64,000 bases of DNA from JBNRMR01 sp050942895 (GCA_050942895.1 JBMNOE010000004.1:1-64000), one strand, 5' to 3'. Shown: positions 25,976 to 35,393, counted from the first letter of the stretch. Notes: a model not told the origin generated them from the sequence alone. Program-made: numbers and translations.

Positions 25976-28393
25976 TTATACTACGATGTTTGCCAGCCTT
26001 CCGGGAATATAGATGAATTTCTTTATTGACTTCCCCTCAACCAGCGAAGCGATGGTCTCGTTTGCAAGTATGATCTCCCTTGCCTGCTCCTGTGTGGCGT
26101 CTGTGGGCAGCATCAGCCTTGCCCGCAGCTTGCCCAGTACCTGCACGGCGATCTCCACCTCGTCCTGTTTAAGGGCGGCAGGGTCGTACTGGGGCCAGCT
26201 CTGAGTGCAAACAAGGCCCTTGGCGCCCTTTGTTACCATGTGCCAAAGCTCCTCTGCGATATGGGGCGCGCAGGTGGAAAGCAGGGGCAGGAAGGCTTTA
26301 AGCTCGCCCTTTGTGATGCTTCCCTTAGCGTATATGTCGTTGACGAAGGACATCATGGCGGCGATGGCGGTGTTGAACTTCATGCGCTCAATGTCCTCGC
26401 TCACTTTTTTTATCATGGCGTGCAAAGCTGGCTTCATGTCGGCTGAAACGCCCTCGTCCTCAGTAAGCATCTCCTGAAGGCGCCAGACTCTTTCCAAAAA
26501 CCGGCGGCAGCCCTTTGCGCCGTTGGTGGACCAGGGGATCTCCTGATCGAAAGCGCCCATGAACATCACATATGTGCGGAAGGCATCCGCGCCGATTTCC
26601 TTTATAACATCATCCGGGTTGATTACATTCCCCCTTGATTTGCTCATCTTCTCGCCGTTAGCGCCAAGGATAAAGGCGTGGGCGGTGCGCTTAGCATAGG
26701 GTTCGGGCGTGGGAACGGCGCCGATATCGTAGAGGAACTGATGCCAGAACCGGGAATAGAGCAGGTGCAGCGTGGCATGCTCCATGCCGCCGTTGTACCA
26801 GTCAACGTTCTGCCAGTATTCAAGGGCCTCTTTTGATGCAAAGGCTTCGTCGCAGTCCGGATCCATGTAGCGCAGAAAGTACCAGGATGAACCGGCCCAC
26901 TGGGGCATGGTGTCCGTTTCGCGCTTTGCGGGCTTGCCGCAATTGGGGCAGGGCACGTTCACCCAGTCATCTATGGCTGAAAGGGGGGATTCGCCCGTGT
27001 CGGTGGGCATATAATTTTCAACCTCCGGCAAAACCAAAGGCAGATCTTCGTCATTAAGGGGAACGCAGCCGCAGTCATCGCACCAGATCACGGGTATGGG
27101 CTCGCCCCAGTAGCGCTGGCGGGCAAAGACCCAGTCCCGCAGCTTGTAGTTTATCTTTCCCTCGCCAAGGCCCTTTTCGGCAAGGAATGCTGTGATCGCC
27201 TTTTTTGCATCCTCCACCTTCATGCCATTAAGGAAGCCGCTGTTCACCATCACGCCGTCGTCGATATCGGTGTAGGCCTCCTCGGTGATATTCCCGCCGG
27301 CTACAACCTCGACGATGGGCAGGCCAAACTTTTTTGCGAACTCGTAGTCCCTCTCGTCGTGGCCGGGCACAGCCATAATTGCGCCTGTGCCGTAGCCCAT
27401 CAGAACATAGTCCGACGTCCATATGGGGATCGGCTGCCCGTTAACGGGATTTACTGCCTTAATGCCCTTTATCTCAACGCCGGTCTTTTCCTTATTCAGC
27501 TCACTGCGCTCAAAATCGCTCTTTTTGGCTGAAACAGACTTGTAGTCGTTTATCTCGCCAATGTTTTCTATGCGGCCAGCGAGATCGGTTATCAGAGGAT
27601 GCTCCGGCGATATGACCATATATGTCGCGCCGAAAAGGGTATCGGGGCGGGTGGTGAAGACCCGCAGAGTCATGTCCGCGCCTTGGACTGAAAAATCCAC
27701 CTCGGCACCCTCGGAGCGGCCGATCCAGTTGATCTGCGCCCTTTTCACCCGCTCAATATAGTCAACGCTGTCAAGGCCGTCCAGCAGCCTTTGGGCGTAG
27801 TCGGTAATTTTCAGCATCCACTGGCTTTTCTGCTTGTGGGTGACTTCGCCGCCGCAGCGCTCGCAAGCGCCGCCAACCACTTCTTCGTTGGCCAGGCCCA
27901 CCTTGCAGGAGGTGCACCAGTTTATGTTCATATGGGCCTTATAGGCCAGACCTTTTTCCAGAAGCCGCAGGAAAATCCACTGGGTCCACCTGTAGTAGTT
28001 GGGGTCGGTGGTGTTCACTTCCCTTGAATAGTCGAATGAGAAGCCTATGCGCTTGAGCTGGCCCCTGAAACGGTTGATATTATTCTGGGTAACTATGCGG
28101 GGGTGAATCCTGTTTTTGATGGCGTAATTTTCAGTGGGCAGGCCGAAGGCATCCCATCCGATGGGGAAAAGGACGTTGTAGCCCTCCATGCGCCTTTTGC
28201 GGGCGATCATGTCCATGGCGGTGTATGGCCTGGGATGGCCCACATGCAGCCCTTCCCCGGAGGGATAGGGAAACTCCACAAGGGCGTAAAACTTGGGCTT
28301 GTCGCTCTTGCTTTCGGCCTTGAAAGGTTGCTCGGCATCCCATATGTCCTGCCATTTTTTTTCGAAATTATCGGGTGAATATTCCTTGCACAT
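25976..28393 (-). CDS. leuS: Leucyl-tRNA synthetase
   Basis: Charges tRNA-Leu. The 805-residue bacterial-type enzyme has the class I motif PYPSGEGLHVGHPRPYT, zinc cysteines in CTSCKVG and CERCGGE, the CP1 editing domain (TTRPDTLFGATYM), and the KMSKS loop GEKMSKSRGN. The C-terminal domain is present and ends IKKFIYIPGRLANIVV. Ribosome site AGGAGAAG. A T-box leader with a CTC specifier controls it, and the AAC(6')-like gene follows. Confidence 0.97.
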   Translation of the reverse strand: MCKEYSPDNFEKKWQDIWDAEQPFKAESKSDKPKFYALVEFPYPSGEGLHVGHPRPYTAMDMIARKRRMEGYNVLFPIGWDAFGLPTENYAIKNRIHPRIVTQNNINRFRGQLKRIGFSFDYSREVNTTDPNYYRWTQWIFLRLLEKGLAYKAHMNINWCTSCKVGLANEEVVGGACERCGGEVTHKQKSQWMLKITDYAQRLLDGLDSVDYIERVKRAQINWIGRSEGAEVDFSVQGADMTLRVFTTRPDTLFGATYMVISPEHPLITDLAGRIENIGEINDYKSVSAKKSDFERSELNKEKTGVEIKGIKAVNPVNGQPIPIWTSDYVLMGYGTGAIMAVPGHDERDYEFAKKFGLPIVEVVAGGNITEEAYTDIDDGVMVNSGFLNGMKVEDAKKAITAFLAEKGLGEGKINYKLRDWVFARQRYWGEPIPVIWCDDCGCVPLNDEDLPLVLPEVENYMPTDTGESPLSAIDDWVNVPCPNCGKPAKRETDTMPQWAGSSWYFLRYMDPDCDEAFASKEALEYWQNVDWYNGGMEHATLHLLYSRFWHQFLYDIGAVPTPEPYAKRTAHAFILGANGEKMSKSRGNVINPDDVIKEIGADAFRTYVMFMGAFDQEIPWSTNGAKGCRRFLERVWRLQEMLTEDEGVSADMKPALHAMIKKVSEDIERMKFNTAIAAMMSFVNDIYAKGSITKGELKAFLPLLSTCAPHIAEELWHMVTKGAKGLVCTQSWPQYDPAALKQDEVEIAVQVLGKLRARLMLPTDATQEQAREIILANETIASLVEGKSIKKFIYIPGRLANIVV

Positions 28394-28554
28394 GATCTTC
28401 TCCTAGTCCGCCGCATATTGGCAGAGGCTTGCTCCAGCGGCTCTATTGGCTATAAATAGTAGTAATGGTTTAGCAGTAAAAATAATGCATGAAAAAATAT
28501 TTGCTATATTGGGTATAAAAGTAAAAAACATAAAAAAACGAAAATGACGGAAAA

Positions 28555-28786
28555 TAAAAAAATAACGCCTCCTCTTGGGAGACGGAAAATCCGCGGTGCC
28601 ACTCCGCATTGGCCAAGCCGCCGCAGCGGCCGGAACCCTCTTTATGCCCGATAACGCAGGCCGGCGTATTCGCTCCGGGGCGAGCAGCACGAACGCATAC
28701 GCGGCCTTGCACCAAGCGGCCGTTCTCTTTAGCAGCGTTCCCGTGCGTTTTCCCCTTCGACGCGAACAGGATAATACACGAAATAT
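28555..28786 (-). promoter_or_regulatory. T-box leader (leucine) of leuS
   Basis: The minus strand carries the T-box core GGAGTGGCACCGCGG at 28605-28591 and a competing terminator CGTCTCCC/GGAGGCG with a T run ending near 28555. The upstream stem I region has AAGAGAAC and a probable specifier CTC at 28684-28682, followed by GCCCCGGAGC, the same frame as in the ileS leader. About 160 AT-rich bases separate the terminator from the leuS start, an unusually long gap. Confidence 0.87.
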
Positions 28787-28792
28787 AAGAGA

Positions 28793-28821
28793 ATTATATC
28801 CGTGGGGAGCTTCTTTGTCAA
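28793..28821 (-). promoter_or_regulatory. Consensus sigma-A promoter of leuS
   Basis: On the minus strand: TTGACA (28821-28816), exactly 17 bp, TATAAT (28798-28793), followed by the T-box leader. Confidence 0.88.
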
Positions 28822-28961
28822 GGCGCTGTTTTGCAAGGGCAGAGTGGCCGGCTCGGGGTGAATGAATAAAAACTGTTGATTTAGTAAAGTTGGAAAAGCA
28901 CCGCGACAGTGAAATAAACGCGAAGAAACGGGAAAAACAGCTAAATTTAAGCAAAACAAGA

Positions 28962-29001
28962 TTTTACTTGCTTTTTACAAGCCGCTGTCTTTTCTTTTTA
29001 C
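28962..29001 (+). promoter_or_regulatory. Pho-box-like direct repeats upstream of pstS
   Basis: TTTTAC occurs at 28962, 28973 and 28996: the first two are exactly 11 bp apart and the third about two further turns on. Tandem TTWACA-like hexamers with 11-bp spacing are the binding sites of PhoP/PhoB regulators. A possible -10 TATTAT lies at 29012-29017, so the repeats take the place of a -35 box. The likely binder is the response regulator encoded at 33127-33810. Confidence 0.55.
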
Positions 29002-29072
29002 GACATTTTTTTATTATCGTGATGTAGCTTGTGACAGCTATTAATCCAAACAATTATGGAGGCATAATAATA

Positions 29073-29960
29073 ATGAGGAAAATTATCGGCATTGTTGCAT
29101 CGTTTTTGCTGATGGCAGTAGTACTGGCTGCCTGCGCAGGCGGAGGAACCCCAAATGCCAGCCCCGCCGGCGGCTTTGACACAAGCAGGGATATTGTCGT
29201 CATCTCCCGCGAGGACGGCAGCGGTACCCGCGGCGCTTTCATAGAGCTGTTCGGAATTGAAGTCAGCGACGACAGCGGCACCAGGGACATGACCACAAAG
29301 GAAGCGACCATAGTCAACAAGACCGACGTCATGCTCCAGAGCGTCGCCGGCGATACCTATTCAATCGGCTATGTTTCCTTCGGTTCACTGAACAACACTG
29401 TTAAGACCCTTGCGGTGGACGGCGCCGAAGCCACCAGCGAAAACCTGATCAGCGGCAAGTATGGAATTTCCAGACCCTTTAACATCGCTACCCAGGGCGA
29501 TATTTCCGAGCTGGCCCAGGACTTAATCAGCTTCATTATGTCCAAGGAAGGTCAGGAGATTGTTTCCGCCAGCTATATCGCTGTTGATGCAAATGCATCT
29601 GCCTATGCAGGCACCAAGCCCGCCGGAACGATCACCGTGGCTGGCTCCACTTCTGTGGGTCCCCTTATGGAAAAGCTTTCGGAGGCCTATCAGGCGATTA
29701 ACCCCGATGCGACCATCGAAATTCAGATGACTGGTTCCAGCGCCGGAATGACCGCCGCCATAGACGGCACTGCGGAAATTGGAATGGCCAGCCGCGCCCT
29801 GAAGGCCAGCGAGCTTGAAAAACTTAATGCTCTCGTTATCGCCATAGATGGCATCGCAGTTATCGCGAACCCTGAAAACCCCCTGACCAACATCAGCTCC
29901 GATCAGGTGAAGGGAATATTCGTAGGCGAAATTACGAAATGGAATGAGATTAATGAATAA
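29073..29960 (+). CDS. pstS: Phosphate-binding lipoprotein PstS, permuted domain order
   Basis: Captures phosphate outside the membrane for the PstCAB pump. The signal peptide ends in VLAAC (Cys21). The mature part contains the usual PstS motifs in the reverse order: SREDGSGTRGAF at residues 45-56 and YVSFGSL near 100 come first, while AGSTSVGP (190-197), TGSSAG (220-225) and IGMASR follow. In ordinary PstS the AGST block is N-terminal. The sequence is thus a circular permutation, joined through a short linker around residues 172-186. The ATG at 29073 follows GGAGG. It overlaps pstC. Confidence 0.9.
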   Translation: MRKIIGIVASFLLMAVVLAACAGGGTPNASPAGGFDTSRDIVVISREDGSGTRGAFIELFGIEVSDDSGTRDMTTKEATIVNKTDVMLQSVAGDTYSIGYVSFGSLNNTVKTLAVDGAEATSENLISGKYGISRPFNIATQGDISELAQDLISFIMSKEGQEIVSASYIAVDANASAYAGTKPAGTITVAGSTSVGPLMEKLSEAYQAINPDATIEIQMTGSSAGMTAAIDGTAEIGMASRALKASELEKLNALVIAIDGIAVIANPENPLTNISSDQVKGIFVGEITKWNEINE

Positions 29961-30816
29961 ACAGGCAATTAAAGAAGGTTTCATGAAGCTTGTCTTTATT
30001 GCAGCAGCGCTGGTGTCAATCTTGGCAGTAGCGCTGATCTGCATCTTCCTCTTTGCAAACGGACTGCCTGCAATAGGAAAGATAGGCGTGCTGGACTTTC
30101 TTTTGGGCAAAGACTGGTCTCCAAACAACGTGCCTCCATCATTTGGAATTCTGCCTATGATAATGGGAAGCATATATGTGACGGCAGGAGCGATAGTGAT
30201 AGGAGTTCCCATAGGAATATTGACAGCCGTATTCATGGCGAAGGTTTGCCCCAAGCCCATATACAAGGTGCTCAAGCCCGCGGTCGAGCTGCTTGCGGGT
30301 ATACCTTCGGTGGTTTACGGCTTTTTTGGGCTGGTGCTCATCGTTCCGATCATAAGAACCATCTTTGGGGGAACGGGCACCAGTATGCTTGCGGCTTCGG
30401 TCCTTCTGGGCCTTATGATATTGCCCACTATCATTGGCATCACCGAAACCTCGATAAGGGCTGTCCCCGAGGAAATATACGATGGAGCAGTCGCCCTTGG
30501 GGCCAGCCACGAAAGATCTGTGTTTGCAGTGGTGCTGCCGGCGGCGAAGTCGGGGGTGCTATCGGCGGTGGTGCTGGCCATTGGACGGGCGATCGGCGAG
30601 ACCATGGCGGTTATAATGGTGGCGGGAAACCAGGCGCGGATGCCTGCGGGAATTCTAAAAGGCGTCAGGACGCTGACTGCAAACATAGTTATCGAAATGG
30701 GCTACGCGGCAGAACTTCACAGGGAAGCCCTGATAGCCACCGGTGTTGTGCTCTTTATATTTATACTGATAATCAACCTGTCATTTTCGGCGCTCAGGAA
30801 GGGGGGAGCTAAGTGA
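29953..30816 (+). CDS. pstC: Phosphate ABC transporter permease PstC
   Basis: One of the two membrane subunits of the high-affinity phosphate pump. The 287-residue chain has six membrane spans, the family segment LLAGIPSVVYGFFGL, and the EAA-type loop EEIYDGAVALGASHERSVF that contacts PstB. The charged GRAIGETMAV motif near the end is conserved. It starts inside the last codons of pstS (ATGAATAA); an ATG nine bases upstream is also possible. Confidence 0.95.
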   Translation: MNKQAIKEGFMKLVFIAAALVSILAVALICIFLFANGLPAIGKIGVLDFLLGKDWSPNNVPPSFGILPMIMGSIYVTAGAIVIGVPIGILTAVFMAKVCPKPIYKVLKPAVELLAGIPSVVYGFFGLVLIVPIIRTIFGGTGTSMLAASVLLGLMILPTIIGITETSIRAVPEEIYDGAVALGASHERSVFAVVLPAAKSGVLSAVVLAIGRAIGETMAVIMVAGNQARMPAGILKGVRTLTANIVIEMGYAAELHREALIATGVVLFIFILIINLSFSALRKGGAK

Positions 30817-31682
30817 GGAATGCTTCAAACTCATTTGCGGGAAAGACATTCGCCTTCGTTAAGCGGAAAAAGCCTATGGATTGGTTTTTGTTTTTGATCA
30901 CATGGGGCGCGGCCGGCATCACCTTTCTGGCGCTGTTCTTTTTGATCGTCTACATTTTGGTGAACGGAATCCCATATATAAAGCCGTCTCTTTTTGCTTG
31001 GAACTATAATTCCGAAAACGTTTCTCTGATGCCCGCCATGGTAACCACCATTGCGATGGTGGCCGCGGCCCTGATAATATCGGTGCCACTGGGGCTTTTT
31101 ACCGCCATATATCTGGTGGAATACGCCAAGAGGGGCAGCCGGCTGGTGAAACTGGTGCGGATAACTGCAGAAACCCTTTCGGGAATACCCTCAATAGTAT
31201 ACGGGCTTTTCGGCCTTCTATTCTTCGTGACATGGTTGGGCTGGGGATTTTCGCTGCTGGCGGGTACGTTTACAATTTCGATAATGATACTGCCGCTGAT
31301 AATGCGCACCGCGGAGGAAAGCCTCAAATCCGTGCCAGACTCCTATAGGGAGGGCTCATTTGGTCTTGGCGCCGGGCGGCTGCGCACCGTGTTTAGGATC
31401 GTTTTACCCTCGGCTGTGCCGGGAATTTTAGCGGGGATAATCCTGGCAATAGGCAGGATAGTCGGCGAGAGTGCGGCGCTTATATACACTGCGGGAACAG
31501 TGGCGAGAATACCCAAAACCATGATGAACTCTGGCCGTACGCTGGCCGTTCACATGTACGCCCTTTCAAGCGAGGGGCTTTACACCGGGCAGGCATACGC
31601 CACGGCAGTGGTGCTCCTGGTGGTTGTAATGGGAATAAATGCGCTTTCGGCCGCTCTGGCCAAGCGCATCACAAAGGGGTAG
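30813..31682 (+). CDS. pstA: Phosphate ABC transporter permease PstA
   Basis: The second membrane subunit of the phosphate pump, 289 residues with six spans. Family segments are ETLSGIPSIVYGLFGL, the EAA loop PDSYREGSFGLGAGRLRTVF and ILAIGRIVGESAALIYTAG. The start is a GTG that overlaps the pstC stop by 4 bases, so translation is coupled. The N-terminal 20 residues are basic, as expected for a cytoplasmic tail. Confidence 0.95.
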   Translation: MRNASNSFAGKTFAFVKRKKPMDWFLFLITWGAAGITFLALFFLIVYILVNGIPYIKPSLFAWNYNSENVSLMPAMVTTIAMVAAALIISVPLGLFTAIYLVEYAKRGSRLVKLVRITAETLSGIPSIVYGLFGLLFFVTWLGWGFSLLAGTFTISIMILPLIMRTAEESLKSVPDSYREGSFGLGAGRLRTVFRIVLPSAVPGILAGIILAIGRIVGESAALIYTAGTVARIPKTMMNSGRTLAVHMYALSSEGLYTGQAYATAVVLLVVVMGINALSAALAKRITKG

Positions 31683-31690
31683 ATGAAAAA

Positions 31691-32443
31691 ATGGAAAAAT
31701 TTAAAATAAATAATGTGGAACTATGGTATACTGATTTTAAGGCGCTTCACAACATAACGATGGACATACAGGCGGGTGAAATCACCGCCTTCATTGGGCC
31801 TTCGGGCTGCGGAAAGTCCACTTTGCTTAAGACCCTTAACAGAATGAACGACCTGATTGAAGGCTGCCGCGTGACGGGGGAGATACTTCTGGACGGCGAG
31901 GATATATACCACCAGTATCCGGACATCAACAAGCTGCGCAAGAAGGTGGGCATGGTCTTTCAAAAGCCCAATCCTTTTCCAATGAGCGTGTATGATAACA
32001 TCGCCTTCGGGCCGCGCACCCATGGCATTAAGTCCAAGCACAAGCTGGATGAAATCGTTGAAAGATCGCTGCATGACGCTGCCATATGGGATGAAGTCAA
32101 GGATAGGCTCAGAAAGAGCGCCCTTTCTCTTTCAGGAGGCCAGCAGCAAAGGCTTTGCATCGCAAGGGCGCTGGCGGTGGACCCAGAGGTGATTTTAATG
32201 GACGAGCCAACATCCGCGCTGGACCCAATATCGACCTCAAAAATAGAGGACTTGCTAATGGAGCTTAAAAAGAACTATACTGTAATTATAGTTACCCATA
32301 ATATGCAGCAAGCGGTCAGAGTTTCGGACAAGACGGGCTTTTTCCTTTTGGGAGAGCTGGTGGAATACGGCACCACGGAGCAGATGTTTTCAATGCCCAA
32401 GGATCAAAGAAGCGAGGACTATATCACAGGGAGGTTCGGATAA
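31691..32443 (+). CDS. pstB: Phosphate ABC transporter ATPase PstB
   Basis: The cytoplasmic ATPase that drives PstCA. The 250-residue protein has the Walker A GPSGCGKST (36-44), Q-loop VFQKPNPFPMSVYDN typical of PstB, signature LSGGQQQRL, Walker B VILMDEPTSALDP and the switch His in VTHNMQQA. It starts 8 bases after the pstA stop and overlaps phoU by one base. Confidence 0.97.
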   Translation: MEKFKINNVELWYTDFKALHNITMDIQAGEITAFIGPSGCGKSTLLKTLNRMNDLIEGCRVTGEILLDGEDIYHQYPDINKLRKKVGMVFQKPNPFPMSVYDNIAFGPRTHGIKSKHKLDEIVERSLHDAAIWDEVKDRLRKSALSLSGGQQQRLCIARALAVDPEVILMDEPTSALDPISTSKIEDLLMELKKNYTVIIVTHNMQQAVRVSDKTGFFLLGELVEYGTTEQMFSMPKDQRSEDYITGRFG

Positions 32444-33099
32444 TGCGTGGTAGGTTTGACGAGCAGTTGTCTGATTTGAACAATCAGCTGATAGAGATGG
32501 GCTCATGGATTGAGCTGTCTATTGCCACGGCGATAGAGGCGCTGCAAAGTCAGGATCCTGAGACAGCGCGAAAAGCTATTTTGTTTGACGTTGAGATAGA
32601 CCAAAAAGAGAAGGACATCGAGGCTCTGTGCCTTAAACTGTTGCTCCGCCAGCAGCCGGTGGCAAGGGACTTAAGGCTTATTTCTGCCGCCCTTAAGATG
32701 ATTACGGACATGGAACGCATAGGTGATCAGGCGGCTGATATCGCCGAAATATCCCTCTACCTTACTGATGGAACTCTGGTGCAGAAGATGGCGCACATTC
32801 CTCAGATGGCTACTGCGACCTCAAAAATGGTGACGGAGAGCATAAACGCCTTCGTCAAAAGGGACTTGGCCCTTGCCAGGAAAGTAATTGACTATGATGA
32901 TGTGGTCGACGGGCTTTTTACCGAGGTGAAAGAGGATCTTATTGAGCTGATACAGACGGACCGCTCAAGCGCCTCTCAGGCGATGGATCTTCTGATGATA
33001 TCGAAATACTTCGAGCGCATCGGCGATCATGCGGTCAATATCGCCGAATGGGTGGAGTTTTCAATCACCGGTCAGCACAATGGGGAAAAAAGCGGTTAA
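32443..33099 (+). CDS. phoU: Phosphate signalling protein PhoU
   Basis: A 218-residue protein of two similar three-helix PhoU bundles. It has the metal-binding ERIGDQAADIAE in the first repeat and ERIGDHAVNIAEW in the second. PhoU links the Pst pump to the PhoR-type kinase and damps the Pho response when phosphate is plentiful. Its start codon overlaps the pstB stop (TAATG), and the response regulator follows after 27 bases, so pump and signalling genes form one unit. Confidence 0.95.
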   Translation: MRGRFDEQLSDLNNQLIEMGSWIELSIATAIEALQSQDPETARKAILFDVEIDQKEKDIEALCLKLLLRQQPVARDLRLISAALKMITDMERIGDQAADIAEISLYLTDGTLVQKMAHIPQMATATSKMVTESINAFVKRDLALARKVIDYDDVVDGLFTEVKEDLIELIQTDRSSASQAMDLLMISKYFERIGDHAVNIAEWVEFSITGQHNGEKSG

Positions 33100-33126
33100 A
33101 AGAAATGATTGAAAAGAGGCGCTTAG

Positions 33127-33810
33127 ATGAATAGAGTTGTGATTGTCGAAGATGACGACGATATCCGCGAGCTGGTTATCTATGCTCTGGAGGCGGGCGG
33201 CTTTGTCTGCAAGGGCTTCGAGGATGGCGGCGCATTCTTCGCTGATATAGAAAAAAGCCAGGAGCTTCCCAGCATGGTTTTGCTGGACATAATGCTCCCA
33301 GGGGACGATGGCCTGACCATATTAAAGCGGCTTCGCGCCCATTCGGCATATAATAAAATCCCCGTGATAATGTTGACGGCGAAGGGCAGCGAGACGGACA
33401 AGGTGAAGGGTCTTAATATGGGTGCGGACGACTACATACCCAAGCCCTTCGGCGTGACGGAGCTTATCGCCAGGATAAATGCCGTACTTCGGCGATCGGG
33501 AGAGCAATCGGAGCGCCAGGCAAAGCTCACATATAAGGGCATCGTTCTGGACAACGAAAGGCATGTTGTGAAAGCCGACGGCGAGGATGTTCTGCTGACA
33601 TTTCGCGAGTTTGAGCTTTTGCATTATCTTTTGCTGAACGTGGATATTGTCCTGAGCCGGGATAAGCTGATGGACGCTGTGTGGGGCTACGATTACGAAG
33701 GAGAAAGCAGAACTGTCGATATGCATATAAAAACATTGCGTCAAAAGCTGGGGCAGGCTGGAAGCCACATAAAAACGGTTAGAAATGTGGGCTATAAAAT
33801 CGGGGAGTGA
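33127..33810 (+). CDS. PhoP/PhoB-type response regulator
   Basis: A 227-residue OmpR-family regulator. The receiver has VEDDDD, the phospho-acceptor Asp54 in LLDIMLPGDDG, the switch Thr in MLTAKGS and the Lys in IPKPFG. The C-terminal winged helix carries REFELLHYLL, VWGYDYEGESRTVDMHI and VRNVGYKI. The operon position after phoU and before a PhoR-like kinase marks it as the phosphate regulator; the Pho-box-like repeats ahead of pstS are its probable target. Confidence 0.93.
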   Translation: MNRVVIVEDDDDIRELVIYALEAGGFVCKGFEDGGAFFADIEKSQELPSMVLLDIMLPGDDGLTILKRLRAHSAYNKIPVIMLTAKGSETDKVKGLNMGADDYIPKPFGVTELIARINAVLRRSGEQSERQAKLTYKGIVLDNERHVVKADGEDVLLTFREFELLHYLLLNVDIVLSRDKLMDAVWGYDYEGESRTVDMHIKTLRQKLGQAGSHIKTVRNVGYKIGE

Positions 33811-33815
33811 TTAGC

Positions 33816-35393
33816 TTGAGCAAGCGCATATTCCGCGCCATAAGTATATTTATGGTTTTCATACTTCTGATTTTTTCCGTTTTAAGCCTTGTGGTATGGA
33901 GTCAGCTTGGTGATGACAAAATAAAAGAGAGCTTCAAGACGCTGCGGGTAAGCCTAATAAGCAAATCAGGAGAGGTGCTTTTTGACAATCAGACCGCATC
34001 AGCCGAGCTGGACAATCACCTGGATCGCCCGGAGGTGCAGGATGCTTTAAAATATGGGGCAGGCGAGAGCGAGCGCCTTTCCCAGACACTCGGCAAGGTC
34101 ACCTATTACTATGCGATAAGGCTGAACGACGGCAATGTAATCAGGGCGGCGCTGACGATCGATACCATATATTCGATGATATACCGCATGATACCCATAA
34201 TGATCCTCTGTCTGATAGCGGCGGTGATCATCAGCTTTATAACTGCCGATAAGCTCACAAAGCGGATAGTTGCGCCCATAAATTTAATAGATCCGGACAA
34301 TCCGGAGACCGGATCATACGACGAGCTTCTGCCCTTCGTCAGGAAGATAGAGGCGCAAAAAAAGGAACTGACAGCCCAGCTTTCAGACCTGGAAAACCGA
34401 TCGGACACCATCACCATCATCACTGAAAACATGCGCGAGGGCTTGCTTTTGCTGGATGAAAGCGGAGTGATATTGCTGGCAAACAGGAGCGTTGCCTCCC
34501 TTTTGGAGGTTGGGGACGCACAGGGTAAGCAATTGATACAAGCTTGCCGCGATCGCGTGGTGCTGGATGGCGTCGACAGCGCTTTAAAAGGGGAGCAGAC
34601 TGAGGCAGTGCTGAAAAAGAAGGACCGGATATACAGCGTTCACTGCAATCCTGCGCAAACCGGCGGGGCCGTGGTACTTTTTATTGATGTGACGGACAGC
34701 TTCAAGGCGGAGACCCATCGCAAAGAATTTTCTGCCAATGTTTCCCACGAGCTTAAAACGCCCCTTACCACAATATCGGCTCTTTCGGAGATGATAGCCA
34801 ATGGAACGGCCAAGCAGGAGGATACACGCCGTTTTGGGGAGAAGATAAGCAGCCAGGCAAGAAGGCTGATACATCTAATTGACGATATCATCCAGCTCTC
34901 CAGATTTGATGAGGACAACGCCGCTAACGACATGGTGCGCTTTGATATGCGTGAAGTCGCCGAATCGGTGATAATAAACCTCCAGGAGCAGGCGGAGATG
35001 CGCGGTGTTTTGGTTGAGCTGGTGAAGGGCAATCCCTGCCATGTGCGCGCCAACATCAGGATGATCGACGAGCTTCTTTATAATCTGGTGGAAAACGCCA
35101 TAAAGTATAATCGAATGGGCGGCAAGGTTGTTATTGACATAGAAAACAAAGGCGCGTTTTGCAGCGCTACTGTCAGCGATACGGGCATAGGAATACCCGG
35201 GGAGCATCTGGGCCGGGTGTTTGAGCGCTTCTACAGGGTGGATAAATCCCGCTCTAAGAAGACGGGGGACACCGGCCTGGGCCTTTCGATTGTCAAGCAT
35301 ATAGTGGAGCACCACAAGGGAAAGATAGAGATTGAAAGCACGGTGAACGAAGGCACGAAAATAAGCTGCCTAATACCCAAAAGCCCTTTTTAA
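33816..35393 (+). CDS. PhoR-type sensor histidine kinase
   Basis: A membrane kinase of about 525 residues: a first span near the N-terminus (FMVFILLIFSVLSLVVW), an extracytoplasmic region of about 90 residues, a second span (IPIMILCLIAAVIISFI), a linker, a PAS domain (NMREGLLLLDESGVILLANR), the HisKA domain with SANVSHELKTPLTTI (His about 311) and an ATPase domain with VENAIKYN, DTGIGI and GLGLSIVKH. The preferred start is TTG 33816, eight bases after GGGGAG; GTG 33807 overlaps the regulator gene and is the alternative. It probably acts with PhoU to read the Pst pump. Confidence 0.93.
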   Translation: MSKRIFRAISIFMVFILLIFSVLSLVVWSQLGDDKIKESFKTLRVSLISKSGEVLFDNQTASAELDNHLDRPEVQDALKYGAGESERLSQTLGKVTYYYAIRLNDGNVIRAALTIDTIYSMIYRMIPIMILCLIAAVIISFITADKLTKRIVAPINLIDPDNPETGSYDELLPFVRKIEAQKKELTAQLSDLENRSDTITIITENMREGLLLLDESGVILLANRSVASLLEVGDAQGKQLIQACRDRVVLDGVDSALKGEQTEAVLKKKDRIYSVHCNPAQTGGAVVLFIDVTDSFKAETHRKEFSANVSHELKTPLTTISALSEMIANGTAKQEDTRRFGEKISSQARRLIHLIDDIIQLSRFDEDNAANDMVRFDMREVAESVIINLQEQAEMRGVLVELVKGNPCHVRANIRMIDELLYNLVENAIKYNRMGGKVVIDIENKGAFCSATVSDTGIGIPGEHLGRVFERFYRVDKSRSKKTGDTGLGLSIVKHIVEHHKGKIEIESTVNEGTKISCLIPKSPF

